From Gammaproteobacteria bacterium (lineage in GTDB: Bacteria; Pseudomonadota; Gammaproteobacteria; Pseudomonadales; Alcanivoracaceae), in NCBI GenBank assembly GCA_018067045.1, contig JAGPVL010000015.1, positions 62,001 through 126,000 of the forward strand: a stretch of 64,000 bases of DNA, read 5' to 3'. Numbering within the stretch: position 1 is the first letter of the stretch; each line of letters begins with the position of its first letter. The notes beneath the pieces are model-generated. The model was not told the DNA's origin, searched no databases, and saw nothing but the letters and a program-made list of their open reading frames with translations. Both the position numbers and the translations under genes were made by a program. This document shows, in pieces, positions 45,897 to 54,922 of the stretch.

Positions 45897-47577
45897 GGAT
45901 CAGGTAAGAAACGAAGAGGGAATCTCTGCTTGTTCGTCATTAACCCATGAAGTAATGAATCAAGCTCCTGCGCTGGAAAACTATAATGCGTTTGCTGGCG
46001 ATAATGCGTTACGCGATGCGTTGACCCGCGAAGGCGGCGATTGGGATCTCGACGCCATTTCCCGTTATGGCGAGCAGACAGGTTCTGCTCAAGTGATCGA
46101 GTATGGCTTTTTAGCAAACGAGTATAAGCCGCAGTTTCATTCTCATGATCGCTACGGCAACCGTGTCGATCTGGTCAAGTTTCACCCGTCGTATCACGCG
46201 TTAATGACGATGGCGACGGAGCAGGGTCTACATTCTTCGCCGTGGACGAACCCATGCGCTGGGGCGCATGTAGCGCGAGCGGCAAAAAGTTATTTGCAGG
46301 CGCAAGTGGAGGCCGGTCACGGCTGTCCATTAACGATGACGTTTGCGTCGGTACCAACATTGAAGCTAACCGATTCCGTGGCGCAAGACTGGTTGCCGAA
46401 GGTGTTAGCCAATGGCTATGACCCGCGCAATGTGCCGGATGCGCAAAAGCAGGCGGTGACTATTGGCATGGGCATGACGGAAAAACAGGGTGGCTCTGAT
46501 GTGCGCGCCAACACTAGCGTCGCAAGACCGATAGACTCAGGCGGCGCAGGGCAGCTGTATGCGTTAACCGGTCATAAGTGGTTTATGTCGGCGCCGATGT
46601 GCGATGGCTTTTTGATGCTGGCGCAAGCGCCGGGCGGGCTAAGCTGCTTTTTGGTGCCGCGCTGGCGTCCCGATGGCAGTAAGAATCCGCTCCAGGTGCA
46701 GCGCTTAAAAAATAAGATGGGCAATGTTTCGAATGCGTCTTCTGAAGTGGAAATGCGCGGCGCGCTGGGCTGGATGGTTGGCGAAGAGGGACGCGGCGTG
46801 CCGGCTATTATCGAAATGGTGTCGTTAACTCGCTTCGATTGTATGGTCGGCTCGATGGCGGGTCAGCGGCAAGCGGTAGTGCAAGCGGTGCATCATGCGT
46901 CTCACCGGAGTGCGTTCGGTAAAACGCTGATCGACCAGCCGTTGATGCAAAATGTCTTGGCGGATTTGCACCTTGAAGTCGAAGGCGCCATGGCGCTGAC
47001 CATGCGCATGGCGCGCTCGCTTGATTCGCTCGACAGTGAGCCGGAAAAGTTATTCATGCGGCTGGGTACCGCCGTGGGCAAATACTGGATCTGCAAACGC
47101 AGCCCGAATCACGCTTATGAAGCGATGGAGTGCCTGGGCGGCAATGGCGTGACCGAGGACTTTATTATGGCGCGGCTGTACCGTGAGGCGCCCATTAATG
47201 CCATATGGGAAGGTTCGGGCAATGTACAAGCGTTGGATGTGCTGCGTGCCTTGGCGAAGACGCCAGCGGTGTTAGACGTGTGGTTTGCGGAATTGAGCAA
47301 AGGCATGGGGCACATTAAGTTGCTGGACGCGGCGATCGCACGATTAAAGGATGCGTTTACGGATTTGTCGGATATTGAATACCGAGCGCGTTACTTGGTT
47401 GAGCAGTTGGCGTTAACCATGCAAGGCTCGCTATTGGTTCAGGCCGGTAATGCGCCGGTAGCGGAAGCGTTTGTCGCATCGCGCTTGGGTGATCACGGTG
47501 AACGCAACTACGGCACCTTGCCGCGCGGTTTGGATGTCAGTCTGTTGCTGCAGCGCGCTAACCCGTTAGCGAGTTAA
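45889..47577 (+). CDS. AidB-like acyl-CoA dehydrogenase family protein
   Basis: A 562-aa flavoprotein of the acyl-CoA dehydrogenase superfamily. Start ATG 45889 has GAGGAG six to seven bases upstream; ATG 45886 is the alternative. It follows E. coli AidB closely in order and motifs: ALRDALTREGGDWD, ANEYKPQFHSHDRYG, CPLTMTF, GMGMTEKQGGSDVRAN, SNASSEVE, AMECLGGNGVTEDF, REAPINAIWEGSGN. AidB is induced in the adaptive response to alkylation and binds DNA through a C-terminal domain. The DNA-binding tail here is plausible but cannot be proved by eye. The preceding TetR gene suggests control different from E. coli Ada. Confidence 0.88.
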   Translation: MSKDQVRNEEGISACSSLTHEVMNQAPALENYNAFAGDNALRDALTREGGDWDLDAISRYGEQTGSAQVIEYGFLANEYKPQFHSHDRYGNRVDLVKFHPSYHALMTMATEQGLHSSPWTNPCAGAHVARAAKSYLQAQVEAGHGCPLTMTFASVPTLKLTDSVAQDWLPKVLANGYDPRNVPDAQKQAVTIGMGMTEKQGGSDVRANTSVARPIDSGGAGQLYALTGHKWFMSAPMCDGFLMLAQAPGGLSCFLVPRWRPDGSKNPLQVQRLKNKMGNVSNASSEVEMRGALGWMVGEEGRGVPAIIEMVSLTRFDCMVGSMAGQRQAVVQAVHHASHRSAFGKTLIDQPLMQNVLADLHLEVEGAMALTMRMARSLDSLDSEPEKLFMRLGTAVGKYWICKRSPNHAYEAMECLGGNGVTEDFIMARLYREAPINAIWEGSGNVQALDVLRALAKTPAVLDVWFAELSKGMGHIKLLDAAIARLKDAFTDLSDIEYRARYLVEQLALTMQGSLLVQAGNAPVAEAFVASRLGDHGERNYGTLPRGLDVSLLLQRANPLAS

Positions 47578-47588
47578 GGGCGAGAGCT

Positions 47589-48332
47589 CTACAGCTTGAG
47601 CTTGTCCGCCATTTCAAACCAAAGGTGACGGAATGCTCGGGCGGCGGGGGTTCCCTTGGCGTATTCGCCAATCGGCGCGCGGTGCTCGCCCATCTGCTCT
47701 ACATGAGTGGAGTAGGGGATAATTGTCTTCAAGCCACCACGCATGCACGGTGGGGGAGTGCCAATCATCTGTAGATGCAGCAGGCGGCGGCGGTCGACCA
47801 TATTAAAAAACGGCAGCACTTTTAGATCGCCGTATTTCTTTTGCTTGAGCCAGTCTCGTACTTGCTCAAATGCCCTGATAGACAGATGGGTCGGGATAAC
47901 GGGCACCAGTAGTACGTCGGCGGCGGCGAAGATACTTTCCGCCACTGGGCTGAGCGTTGGCGGGCAGTCGAGAATGCACAGGCTATAGCTTTCGCTAAGC
48001 GGGTCGAGAAGGCGACGTAGCTGGGTTTTGCCGCCGCCCTCACTGAGTTTGATATCGAGGTTGCGGAGGCTGACGTCAGACGGGATCACTTGAAGGTCGG
48101 GCCAGCGTGTATCCACTTTGAGGCGGCTGATAGGCTGTCTGCCGCTGAGCAGAGGGCCCGGTTTGTAGTTTTTGGCGCCATCAACGCCGAGATAGAAGCT
48201 GGCGGCGCCTTGCGGATCGAGATCCCAGAGCAGGGTGCGGTGTTTCCAGCGGGCCGCATGCCAAGCTAGGTTGACGGCCGTTGCCGTTTTGCCGACGCCC
48301 CCTTTCAGGTTGTACACAGCGATAGTCCGCAT
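47589..48332 (-). CDS. ParA family ATPase, orphan
   Basis: A 247-aa P-loop ATPase. ATG 48332 (MRTIAVYNLKGG) has AGGGG before it; the longer frame to 48413 is rejected. Deviant Walker A KGGVGKTATAVNL, Walker A' LLWDLDPQGAASFY, and Walker B LCILDCPPTLSP are all present. No parB gene or parS site is visible next to it, so this is not a standard chromosome partition locus; cargo-positioning or regulatory ParA relatives are the alternative. It ends 11 bases from the convergent AidB-like gene. Confidence 0.9.
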   Translation of the reverse strand: MRTIAVYNLKGGVGKTATAVNLAWHAARWKHRTLLWDLDPQGAASFYLGVDGAKNYKPGPLLSGRQPISRLKVDTRWPDLQVIPSDVSLRNLDIKLSEGGGKTQLRRLLDPLSESYSLCILDCPPTLSPVAESIFAAADVLLVPVIPTHLSIRAFEQVRDWLKQKKYGDLKVLPFFNMVDRRRLLHLQMIGTPPPCMRGGLKTIIPYSTHVEQMGEHRAPIGEYAKGTPAARAFRHLWFEMADKLKL

Positions 48333-48508
48333 GATGAAACCCCCTAAACTCCTTGTTTTTATTAAGAGTCTTGCCCCGCTAGGCTTTCCCCAGCAGCGGA
48401 AAAAGCCTAGCATGCTCAGCCGACACTGTCCCCTTGTCCGTGGGCGGTAAAGTAGATTTAATAACGGTTTGCAATAATGGCATCCGTTTCGAGGATCAGG
48501 AATCAGGC

Positions 48509-49531
48509 GTGAGTAGCGAAAAGAAGTATCAGGTGTTTGTCAGCTCCACCTTTCTGGACCTACAGGATGCCCGACAGGAAGTGATGATGTCACTGCTGTC
48601 TATGGGGATGATCCCAACGGGTATGGAGCTGTATCCGACCGAGCAAAATAACCAATGGCCGATGATTCAGAAGGTCATTAACGAGTGCGACTATTATGTT
48701 GTATTGCTCGGTGGCCGCTATGGCACTTTGTCGCCAATGGGCTTGAGCTATACGCATCGCGAATATATTTACGCCTCGACCAAGAAAAAACCCATTATTG
48801 CTTTTCTGCACGACCATCCCGATATGCTTGAAGGAAAAATGCGCGAAGACTCCCGCGAAGGAGATGTTCGTTTTCGGGATTTCCGCAAGTTGCTGCAAGA
48901 CAAAACAATGTTTCGTTATTGGCACTCGTCGCAAGATCTGGGCGAAACGGTCAAGAAAAGCTTGCCTCGGTTCGTGGCTGAGCATCCCGCCCCAGGTTGG
49001 GTGAAAGCAGGACTAGTAACCGATTTAAACCAAGCTCGTGAGACACAGGAATTACGTACGCGTATTGATGAGCTGGAACGCGAGCGAGAAGAATGGGTGC
49101 TTGAGCGCCGTCCTCCAGTGGAAAAGCTCGCGAAAGGTGCTGATGCGGTCGTGTTGCAGTACAGCTGTAATGTTTACATTAAGGGCGATTGTAAGGTGAC
49201 GACGACGGAAGCGCGCGTGACGTGGGACCAAGTCTTTTCGGTGATCGCTCCGCAAGTTATGAGCGAAGCGCTCGAAGACGTGATGCGTCAATCCGTTGAA
49301 GAGCTTATTGCGCTACGCGCCCTTGATGATGTGCAGACGGTATTGCCTAAAGCACATGCGGTCAGAAATATCGTCTTGTCGACGCACTCTTTTAATCAGA
49401 TCAAGATTCATATTCGCGCACTGGGTCTTATCCGCAAGTCATCACGTAAAGATCTTCAGGGCCGCACCTGGTGGCAGTTGACCGCGCATGGTGATCAAAC
49501 TATGACGAGCTTGCTGGCGGTTCGACGTTAA
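48509..49531 (+). CDS. DUF4062 domain protein
   Basis: A 340-aa protein. I prefer GTG 48509 (VSSEKKYQVFVSS), with AGGA upstream, to the frame start at 48434. Residues ~5-110 are a DUF4062 domain: YQVFVSSTFLDLQDAR and INECDYYVVLLGGRYG, a TIR-like or nucleoside deoxyribosyltransferase-like fold. A coiled-coil segment follows (ELRTRIDELEREREEW), then a C-terminal region ending in a possible winged helix (IHIRALGLIRKSSRKD, WWQLTAHG). DUF4062 is often the N-terminal module of NTPase-linked defence or signalling proteins, but here no NTPase is attached. Function is unknown. Confidence 0.82.
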   Translation: MSSEKKYQVFVSSTFLDLQDARQEVMMSLLSMGMIPTGMELYPTEQNNQWPMIQKVINECDYYVVLLGGRYGTLSPMGLSYTHREYIYASTKKKPIIAFLHDHPDMLEGKMREDSREGDVRFRDFRKLLQDKTMFRYWHSSQDLGETVKKSLPRFVAEHPAPGWVKAGLVTDLNQARETQELRTRIDELEREREEWVLERRPPVEKLAKGADAVVLQYSCNVYIKGDCKVTTTEARVTWDQVFSVIAPQVMSEALEDVMRQSVEELIALRALDDVQTVLPKAHAVRNIVLSTHSFNQIKIHIRALGLIRKSSRKDLQGRTWWQLTAHGDQTMTSLLAVRR

Positions 49532-49560
49532 GCTGGACGTAGCTTAGCGGTATCAACGTT

Positions 49561-49589
49561 AAAGGCGGAGTGAGAGCTCCGCCTTTTTT
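49561..49589 (+). terminator. Terminator of DUF4062 gene
   Basis: GGCGGAG / CTCCGCC stem (49564-49570 / 49577-49583) followed by six T. Confidence 0.88.
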
Positions 49590-49626
49590 GTGCGCTCACT
49601 TTGCGAAATCGTTTCGTTATACATAA

Positions 49627-49664
49627 ATAAAAAGCCGCCGCCCTTTTGGGGCGACGGCTTTTTA
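49627..49664. terminator. Terminator of proS
   Basis: AAGCCGCCGCCC / GGGCGACGGCTT stem with one mismatch and a short T-rich loop, A run on the left and T run on the right. It lies 20 bases past the proS stop and would stop leftward transcription. Confidence 0.88.
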
Positions 49665-49683
49665 TTTTCAGGCCATTTTTTGA

Positions 49684-51405
49684 CTAAACTTCCTGAGATT
49701 TTTTCACCAGAAAAGTGCCAATCTTACCAATTGGGACGAGAGTAGCCTCGCTATCGGTACGGCCTTTGTATTCTACCGTGCCAGCGTCGATGCCTTTTTC
49801 CGTAATCAATAAGCGGTGCGGGATGCCGATGAGTTCTGCGTCAGCCATCTTAACGCCGAGGCGTTCCTTTTCTCGATCGTCGTACAGCACGTCGTAGCCG
49901 CTTTCAGTTAGGGCTTGTTCGATGCGTTCGCAAAGCTCTCGTTCGCGGGGGTTCTTTTTGACATTGAGTGGAATCACCGCTACGTCAAATGGTGCGATCG
50001 CTTGTGGCCAAATAATGCCATTTTCGTCGTTGTTCTGTTCGATGGCTGCAGCCACTACGCGGGTGACGCCAATGCCGTAACAACCCATTGGCATGACCAC
50101 GGCTTTGCCATTTTCATCAAGTACGGTCGCGTTGAGAGCTTCCGAGTATTTTTTCCCGAGCTGAAAAATATGGCCAACTTCAATGCCACGCTTAATGCTA
50201 AGAGTGCCTTGGCCGTCTGGACTTGGGTCGCCGTCGACGACATTGCGCAGATCGGCAACCTGACCAAGTGCTAGGTCGCGCTCCCAGTTAATGCCCGTAA
50301 GGTGTTTGCCGTCTTGGTTGGCGCCAGCACTAAAGTCACTCATTAGTGCAACGCTTCGATCGGTAATAAAGGGGATTGGCAGATTCACAGGGCCGATGCT
50401 GCCCGGTCCCGCATTCACGATGCCGCGAATTTCTTCTTCTGTCGCAAAGCGCAATGGGTTGGCAATGCCGGGAAGTTTTTCCGCCTTGATTTCATTGAGC
50501 ACATGGTCGCCGCGCACTAAGAGTGCAACGAGACCGCCACCAAAATCTTCGCAAGCTGCGACGATGAGTGTTTTAACGGTTTTTTCAATGGCGATACCGT
50601 GTTGAGAAACGAGTTCATCAATAGTTTTGGCAGTCGGAGTGTCGAGTTCCGCCAATTCTTGCTGTGGCGCAGCGCGCTCGCCAAGCGCAATCGCTTCGGC
50701 GAGTTCGGTGTTGGCTGCATAGCCGGATGTGTCAGAGAAGGCGATGTCATCTTCGCCGGACTCGGCCAATACGTGAAATTCATGGGAGGCGGAGCCGCCA
50801 ATTGAGCCGGTATCTGCTTCAACGGGGCGATAGTCTAGTCCAAGGCGATCAAAAATATTGCAGTAGGTTTGGTACATCTGTTCGTAGGTTTGCTGCAATG
50901 ACTCTTGGTTTAAGTGAAAAGAGTAGGCATCTTTCATGATGAATTCACGTGAGCGCATTACGCCAAAGCGTGGGCGCGTTTCATCACGGAACTTGGTTTG
51001 AATTTGGTAGAAGTTTAATGGCAGTTGTTTGTAACTGTGCACATCGTTACGCACCATGTCGGTAATAACTTCTTCATGGGTTGGGCCAAGGCAAAACGCA
51101 TTGTCGTGGCGATCGGTAATGCGTAGTAGCTCGGGGCCATAAGCGGGGCCACGACCAGACTCTTCCCACAACTCCATAGGTTGGACAGCAGGCATCAGCA
51201 CTTCTTGCGCGCCAGCTCGATTCATCTCTTCACGAATGATTTTTTCAACTTTTTGTAAGACACGCAGACCGCTCGGTAGCCAGGTATAAAGTCCCGAGGC
51301 GAGTTTGCGGACCATGCCTGCACGCAGCATTAGCTTGTGACTGATGACAACCGCATCAGCGGGCGTTTCTTTGGCGGTGGCAAGCAATGTTCGGGAAGCG
51401 CGCAT
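49684..51405 (-). CDS. proS: Prolyl-tRNA synthetase
   Basis: A 573-aa class II synthetase of the bacterial type. Motif 2 region [20 protein letters not shown] and motif 3 [20 protein letters not shown] are clear. An editing (YbaK-like) insertion is present between motifs 2 and 3 (residues ~230-380). The C-terminal anticodon-binding domain contains [21 protein letters not shown]. Length is normal. Confidence 0.97.
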   Translation of the reverse strand: MRASRTLLATAKETPADAVVISHKLMLRAGMVRKLASGLYTWLPSGLRVLQKVEKIIREEMNRAGAQEVLMPAVQPMELWEESGRGPAYGPELLRITDRHDNAFCLGPTHEEVITDMVRNDVHSYKQLPLNFYQIQTKFRDETRPRFGVMRSREFIMKDAYSFHLNQESLQQTYEQMYQTYCNIFDRLGLDYRPVEADTGSIGGSASHEFHVLAESGEDDIAFSDTSGYAANTELAEAIALGERAAPQQELAELDTPTAKTIDELVSQHGIAIEKTVKTLIVAACEDFGGGLVALLVRGDHVLNEIKAEKLPGIANPLRFATEEEIRGIVNAGPGSIGPVNLPIPFITDRSVALMSDFSAGANQDGKHLTGINWERDLALGQVADLRNVVDGDPSPDGQGTLSIKRGIEVGHIFQLGKKYSEALNATVLDENGKAVVMPMGCYGIGVTRVVAAAIEQNNDENGIIWPQAIAPFDVAVIPLNVKKNPRERELCERIEQALTESGYDVLYDDREKERLGVKMADAELIGIPHRLLITEKGIDAGTVEYKGRTDSEATLVPIGKIGTFLVKKSQEV

Positions 51406-51747
51406 TAGGTTCAGGCCTTGTCGAGTGAAGTGTCGAGTGAAACGTCGAATGGGTTAACGAAGCGCTGCATTTTAGCAGTACTGGCTAGCAAGCGAAAACG
51501 GCCATTACCGTTATCGAGCGGCTGAGCGTCAATCCTGTCGTGTCTTGATATATCGGTTGATTGTTTTGTGAGCAATTATCGCGAAATTACGGACATTAGC
51601 ACCCTAAATCTGCCTAAGAGCTGGCTTAATTTCCGGCTTAAATGGGTAAGCGGATGGCCTCGTGAGACGTTTGTTGTTGCTCGTTGCGTGTCTATGATGG
51701 GGGTTGCTTAATATGGGGGCTGCTATGAATGAAAGGTGGGTTTGCGT
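51406..51747. other. Intergenic region between proS and thioesterase genes
   Basis: No gene supported. Next to the proS start there is a 12-bp tandem repeat, TGTCGAGTGAAG (51419-51430) then TGTCGAGTGAAA (51431-51442) and a decayed third copy. Otherwise it should hold the two divergent promoters, which I cannot place with confidence. Confidence 0.6.
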
Positions 51748-52173
51748 ATGTCGTTAACGCCAGAAGAAGTTCAGGCTGTGATTTGGGCGGGCTTGCCGCA
51801 AGCTCGTGAGCAGGGGCTGATTATCGAGCAAGGGGATGGCGGTAGCATTCGCGCGCGGCAGCCTTTTGACGAAAAAACGATTCGTCCTGGCGGGACTATT
51901 TCGGGCCCGACAATGATGGGATTGGCTGATGCGGCGATGTATGCGGCAATTCTGTCGCGGTTGGGACGTGTTGAAATGGCCGTTACACAGAATCTCAATA
52001 TTAATTTTCTCAGCCGACCTGAGCCCGCTGATCTGATTGCCGACGTTGAAATTATTCGTCTTGGTCGTCGTTCTGCGGTGCTAGAGGTTCGTTTGTATAC
52101 AGTAGGAAACGAAAATATGGTCGCCCACGTGACCGGTATTTATGCATTGCCAGCAGGTGAGGAGAAACGATGA
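51748..52173 (+). CDS. PaaI-type hotdog thioesterase
   Basis: A 141-aa hotdog-fold protein. ATG 51748 follows an AAGGTGG ribosome site; GTG 51736 is the alternative. Family marks are GGTISGPTMMGLADAAMYAA and the conserved Asn region TQNLNINFLSRP. It would hydrolyse an acyl-CoA thioester. It overlaps the SDR gene start by four bases, suggesting a shared pathway for a CoA or lipid substrate (inference). Confidence 0.85.
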   Translation: MSLTPEEVQAVIWAGLPQAREQGLIIEQGDGGSIRARQPFDEKTIRPGGTISGPTMMGLADAAMYAAILSRLGRVEMAVTQNLNINFLSRPEPADLIADVEIIRLGRRSAVLEVRLYTVGNENMVAHVTGIYALPAGEEKR

Positions 52174-52934
52174 GCACGATTTTTATAACAGGGGCGGCTG
52201 CAGGTATTGGTCGGGCGACGGCGGAGCGGTTTCATGCTGCTGGTTGGGCGTTGGGGCTGACAGATGTGGATGATCAGGCGTTGGCTGAGCTGGCGACCTC
52301 GCTCGGCGGTGAGCGCGTTTGGACGAAGCGTCTAAATGTGGTTGATAGTGCTGAAGTAGCGCTCGCGCTTGGTGAGTTTGCGAAAGCACACGGCGATTGT
52401 ATTGATGTGTTGTTTAATTGCGCTGGGATTCTACGCACAGGCGCATTCGCAGAGATTCCTTTGGAAGCGCATCAACGCATTATTGACATTAATGTTACTG
52501 GCTTGATGAACGTAACGCATCACGCTTACCCATGGCTCAAGCGTAGCCAAGCTGGGAAAGTGATTAACATGAGCTCCGCATCGGCGGTCTATGGCGTGCC
52601 TGACTTCGTGAGTTATTCGGCCAGCAAGTTTGCGGTGCGCGGGCTTACTGAGGCGCTGAATATTGAATGGAGCCGTGAAGGTATTGATGTTGTCGATATT
52701 ATGCCGCCGTTTGTGAAAACGGCGATGGTTGCAGCCAATTCATCTTTGCTGATTGAGCGAATGGGCGTGAATCTCACCGCAACCGATATTGCCACTGCGG
52801 TGTGGCAGGTGGCAAACGATAAGCGCGCGCCGGTTCATAATCCAGTTGGTTGGCAGTTCCGTGCGGTGCTGTTAGTGAATAAGCTTTTTCCGTCACGGGT
52901 TACACGGCAAGCGCTCAGTTTTCTGAGTCGTTAA
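52170..52934 (+). CDS. Short-chain dehydrogenase/reductase
   Basis: A 254-aa SDR oxidoreductase. Cofactor motif TGAAAGIGRA, structural NCAG, catalytic Ser in NMSSASAVYG and YxxxK in YSASK are present. Substrate is unknown. It is coupled to the thioesterase gene upstream and its last 20 bases overlap the end of the convergent regA-like gene. Confidence 0.92.
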   Translation: MSTIFITGAAAGIGRATAERFHAAGWALGLTDVDDQALAELATSLGGERVWTKRLNVVDSAEVALALGEFAKAHGDCIDVLFNCAGILRTGAFAEIPLEAHQRIIDINVTGLMNVTHHAYPWLKRSQAGKVINMSSASAVYGVPDFVSYSASKFAVRGLTEALNIEWSREGIDVVDIMPPFVKTAMVAANSSLLIERMGVNLTATDIATAVWQVANDKRAPVHNPVGWQFRAVLLVNKLFPSRVTRQALSFLSR

Positions 52935-53493
52935 GAGGTGGACGGTCACGTTCGTATTCACTGGCGCTAGGGCGTTTTTTCAGGCGTCGCTGTAAAGTAC
53001 GCCGGTGAATACCAAGGGTCCGCGCCGCGGCAGACACATTGCCGTCGTGGCTGTTAAGTACGCGCTGAATATGCTCCCATTCGAGCCGCTCTAATGACGG
53101 CGGCGCACTGGGCAATGCTGGCGCTTGCTGGCTATCTTCGCGACCGAGAAGGGCAAGAGTGATGTGTTCGAGTGTCGCGGGCTTGGTCAAATAGTCTGCT
53201 GCACCGCGTTTGGTGGCTGCGACGGCGGCGGGAATACTGCCATAGCCAGTGTGCATAACGATTCTGCATCGGCCAAACTTTTCGGCAATGGGGGCGATCA
53301 GGTCTAAGCCATTGTCGGCGTCGATATTTTGGTCGAGCAAGGCTGCGTCCAATGCGGTGAGTGTTGCAATGATCGCGAGGGCTTGCTCAACGGTTGCGGC
53401 CGTGGATACGGTAAAGCCTTGTTGCGTGAGTCGCCGGCAGAGCTGTTCACGCAGCGCTTCATCATCCTCAACGATGAGTAAAGACTGGTTCAT
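52915..53493 (-). CDS. regA: RegA/PrrA-type response regulator
   Basis: A 192-aa response regulator. Receiver: acidic pair VEDDE, phosphoacceptor Asp in ALLDQN (~residue 55) and Lys in LTKPA. After a proline-rich linker, the Fis-type helix-turn-helix GNVSAAARTLGIHRRTLQRR is almost the RegA/ActR/RoxR signature. In that family it controls respiration, nitrogen and carbon functions by redox state. It starts within the sensor stop codon (four-base overlap). The gene order sensor then regulator supports the pairing. Confidence 0.88.
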   Translation of the reverse strand: MNQSLLIVEDDEALREQLCRRLTQQGFTVSTAATVEQALAIIATLTALDAALLDQNIDADNGLDLIAPIAEKFGRCRIVMHTGYGSIPAAVAATKRGAADYLTKPATLEHITLALLGREDSQQAPALPSAPPSLERLEWEHIQRVLNSHDGNVSAAARTLGIHRRTLQRRLKKRPSASEYERDRPPLNDSEN

Positions 53494-54722
53494 TTTTCTG
53501 CCTCGTTATTCGTTCGATAATTTGATTGCTCTCGCACTTCTGCATTCGGAACGGTGATTAGCGCTTGTGTCCAGCGTGTTTCAAAGCGGTATTCGATCGT
53601 GCCGTGTATCGACGCTAGCGTGGTTTCAATCAGTGCAACACCGACGCCAAGCCCTTGGCGAATGCTATTGTCTTTGCGTGGTCCGTCATCGCTGACTTGA
53701 ATAATAACGTTACCGCCATTCGACTGGCTTTCGATATGCAAAACGCTGGCGCCGGCATCGCTCGCGTTGTAGCCCAGGTTGAGCAGTATGCGATGCCATG
53801 CGCTTGCCGGTGAGAGTAGTGGGTCGTGAGTTTTTGCGAGCGTAATATTGAGTGTCGGTGCGAGCAGCCGTAATGACTGACGTAGTTCTGAATGCAGTGC
53901 GCTGAGTCGCTGCGGACCGTCTGCTGGGCTTGCGTTTAAATCGCTGCGCAGAATGTTTGCGAGGCGTTCGCCTAGATCTTGAGATTGCCGTACTAGCGGG
54001 AAAATAGCTGACTCATGGCGACTGAGTTCATTGATTTCGTCAAGCACCAATAGCAGTGTCGAGAGCGGTGTATTGAGCTCGTGTGCGCGATCTGCCAGAC
54101 CGCCCGCAAGCTGATACATGCGCTCTCGTTGTAAGGCGAGTGAGAGCTCTGTTGCTTGCTGGGCATGTTCTATCTGTCGTGTCCGCTGTAGTGATTGGCC
54201 GAGAACCGTTAGCACTACGGCGACGAGACTAAATGCAAGCCACATACCTTGGCCGTGCAGTGCGTTAAGTTCGTGTGTCATGGCGTGTAGGCCGGAGTGT
54301 TGGTCCGGCACCTGATGCCAGTAGAGCGCAGTGCCATATCCGGCGATATTGAGTGTAGTGATGGCGCCGCTGCTCGACAGTGGCAGTGACAGTGCGCTGA
54401 TTAGCACCGGTACGAGTAAATAAAACGTCAGGGGGTTTGCCGAGCCGCCGAGTGAATACATAAGCCCTAGAAAGAGCAGGCTGTCGGCGGCCAGTTCAAT
54501 TGCCAGTAAGCGCGGCAGGTGCTGTTTTGAAATAGAGCGTGTGGGCCAGTACCAAACGGATGGCAGCCATAGAGCGGCAAGCCAATAGGGTGCGTAGGAA
54601 TGACTGGGCAGGTTGCTGCCGTGCAAGCCTGCGATGGCAGCTAGGAGCGCCAGAATAACCACAAGGACGCCGCGTAAAATCATTTGTCGGCGGCGCCACT
54701 GGGCGATTGAAGATGAAATCAT
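53490..54722 (-). CDS. regB: RegB/PrrB-type sensor histidine kinase
   Basis: A 410-aa kinase with about six N-terminal membrane helices. The quinone motif GGxxNPF appears as GGSANPL between two helices. The phosphorylated His is in ADRAHELNTPLSTL, the N box is NLGYNASDA, and the G boxes are VSDDGP and GLGVGVAL. The whole protein contains no cysteine, so the redox-active cytosolic Cys that regulates Rhodobacter RegB is absent; signal input must be through quinone or something else. It is coupled to the response regulator gene. Confidence 0.87.
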   Translation of the reverse strand: MISSSIAQWRRRQMILRGVLVVILALLAAIAGLHGSNLPSHSYAPYWLAALWLPSVWYWPTRSISKQHLPRLLAIELAADSLLFLGLMYSLGGSANPLTFYLLVPVLISALSLPLSSSGAITTLNIAGYGTALYWHQVPDQHSGLHAMTHELNALHGQGMWLAFSLVAVVLTVLGQSLQRTRQIEHAQQATELSLALQRERMYQLAGGLADRAHELNTPLSTLLLVLDEINELSRHESAIFPLVRQSQDLGERLANILRSDLNASPADGPQRLSALHSELRQSLRLLAPTLNITLAKTHDPLLSPASAWHRILLNLGYNASDAGASVLHIESQSNGGNVIIQVSDDGPRKDNSIRQGLGVGVALIETTLASIHGTIEYRFETRWTQALITVPNAEVREQSNYRTNNEAEK

Positions 54723-54862
54723 TTGCTTCCTAGGCTTAACGGCGTTGGTTGTCCGCTGGCGTGATTGCGATGGGTGGTTGTGAGCAATTGTAGCGGGGAT
54801 GCGCCATAAGCGCCTGTGGTAACTTGCCGCATTAGTTATTTGCGGGCTTTAAATTTACCTCG

Positions 54863-54902
54863 AAAAAAGGGGCGCTTACTTAACGCTAGCGCCCCCCTTT
54901 TA
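54863..54902. terminator. Terminator of the 409-aa protein gene
   Basis: AAAAGGGGCGCT / AGCGCCCC stem with a T-rich tail when read leftward. It sits 21 bases past the stop of the gene at 54923. Confidence 0.85.
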
Positions 54903-54922
54903 AGTACTCAGTAGAACCGGCG

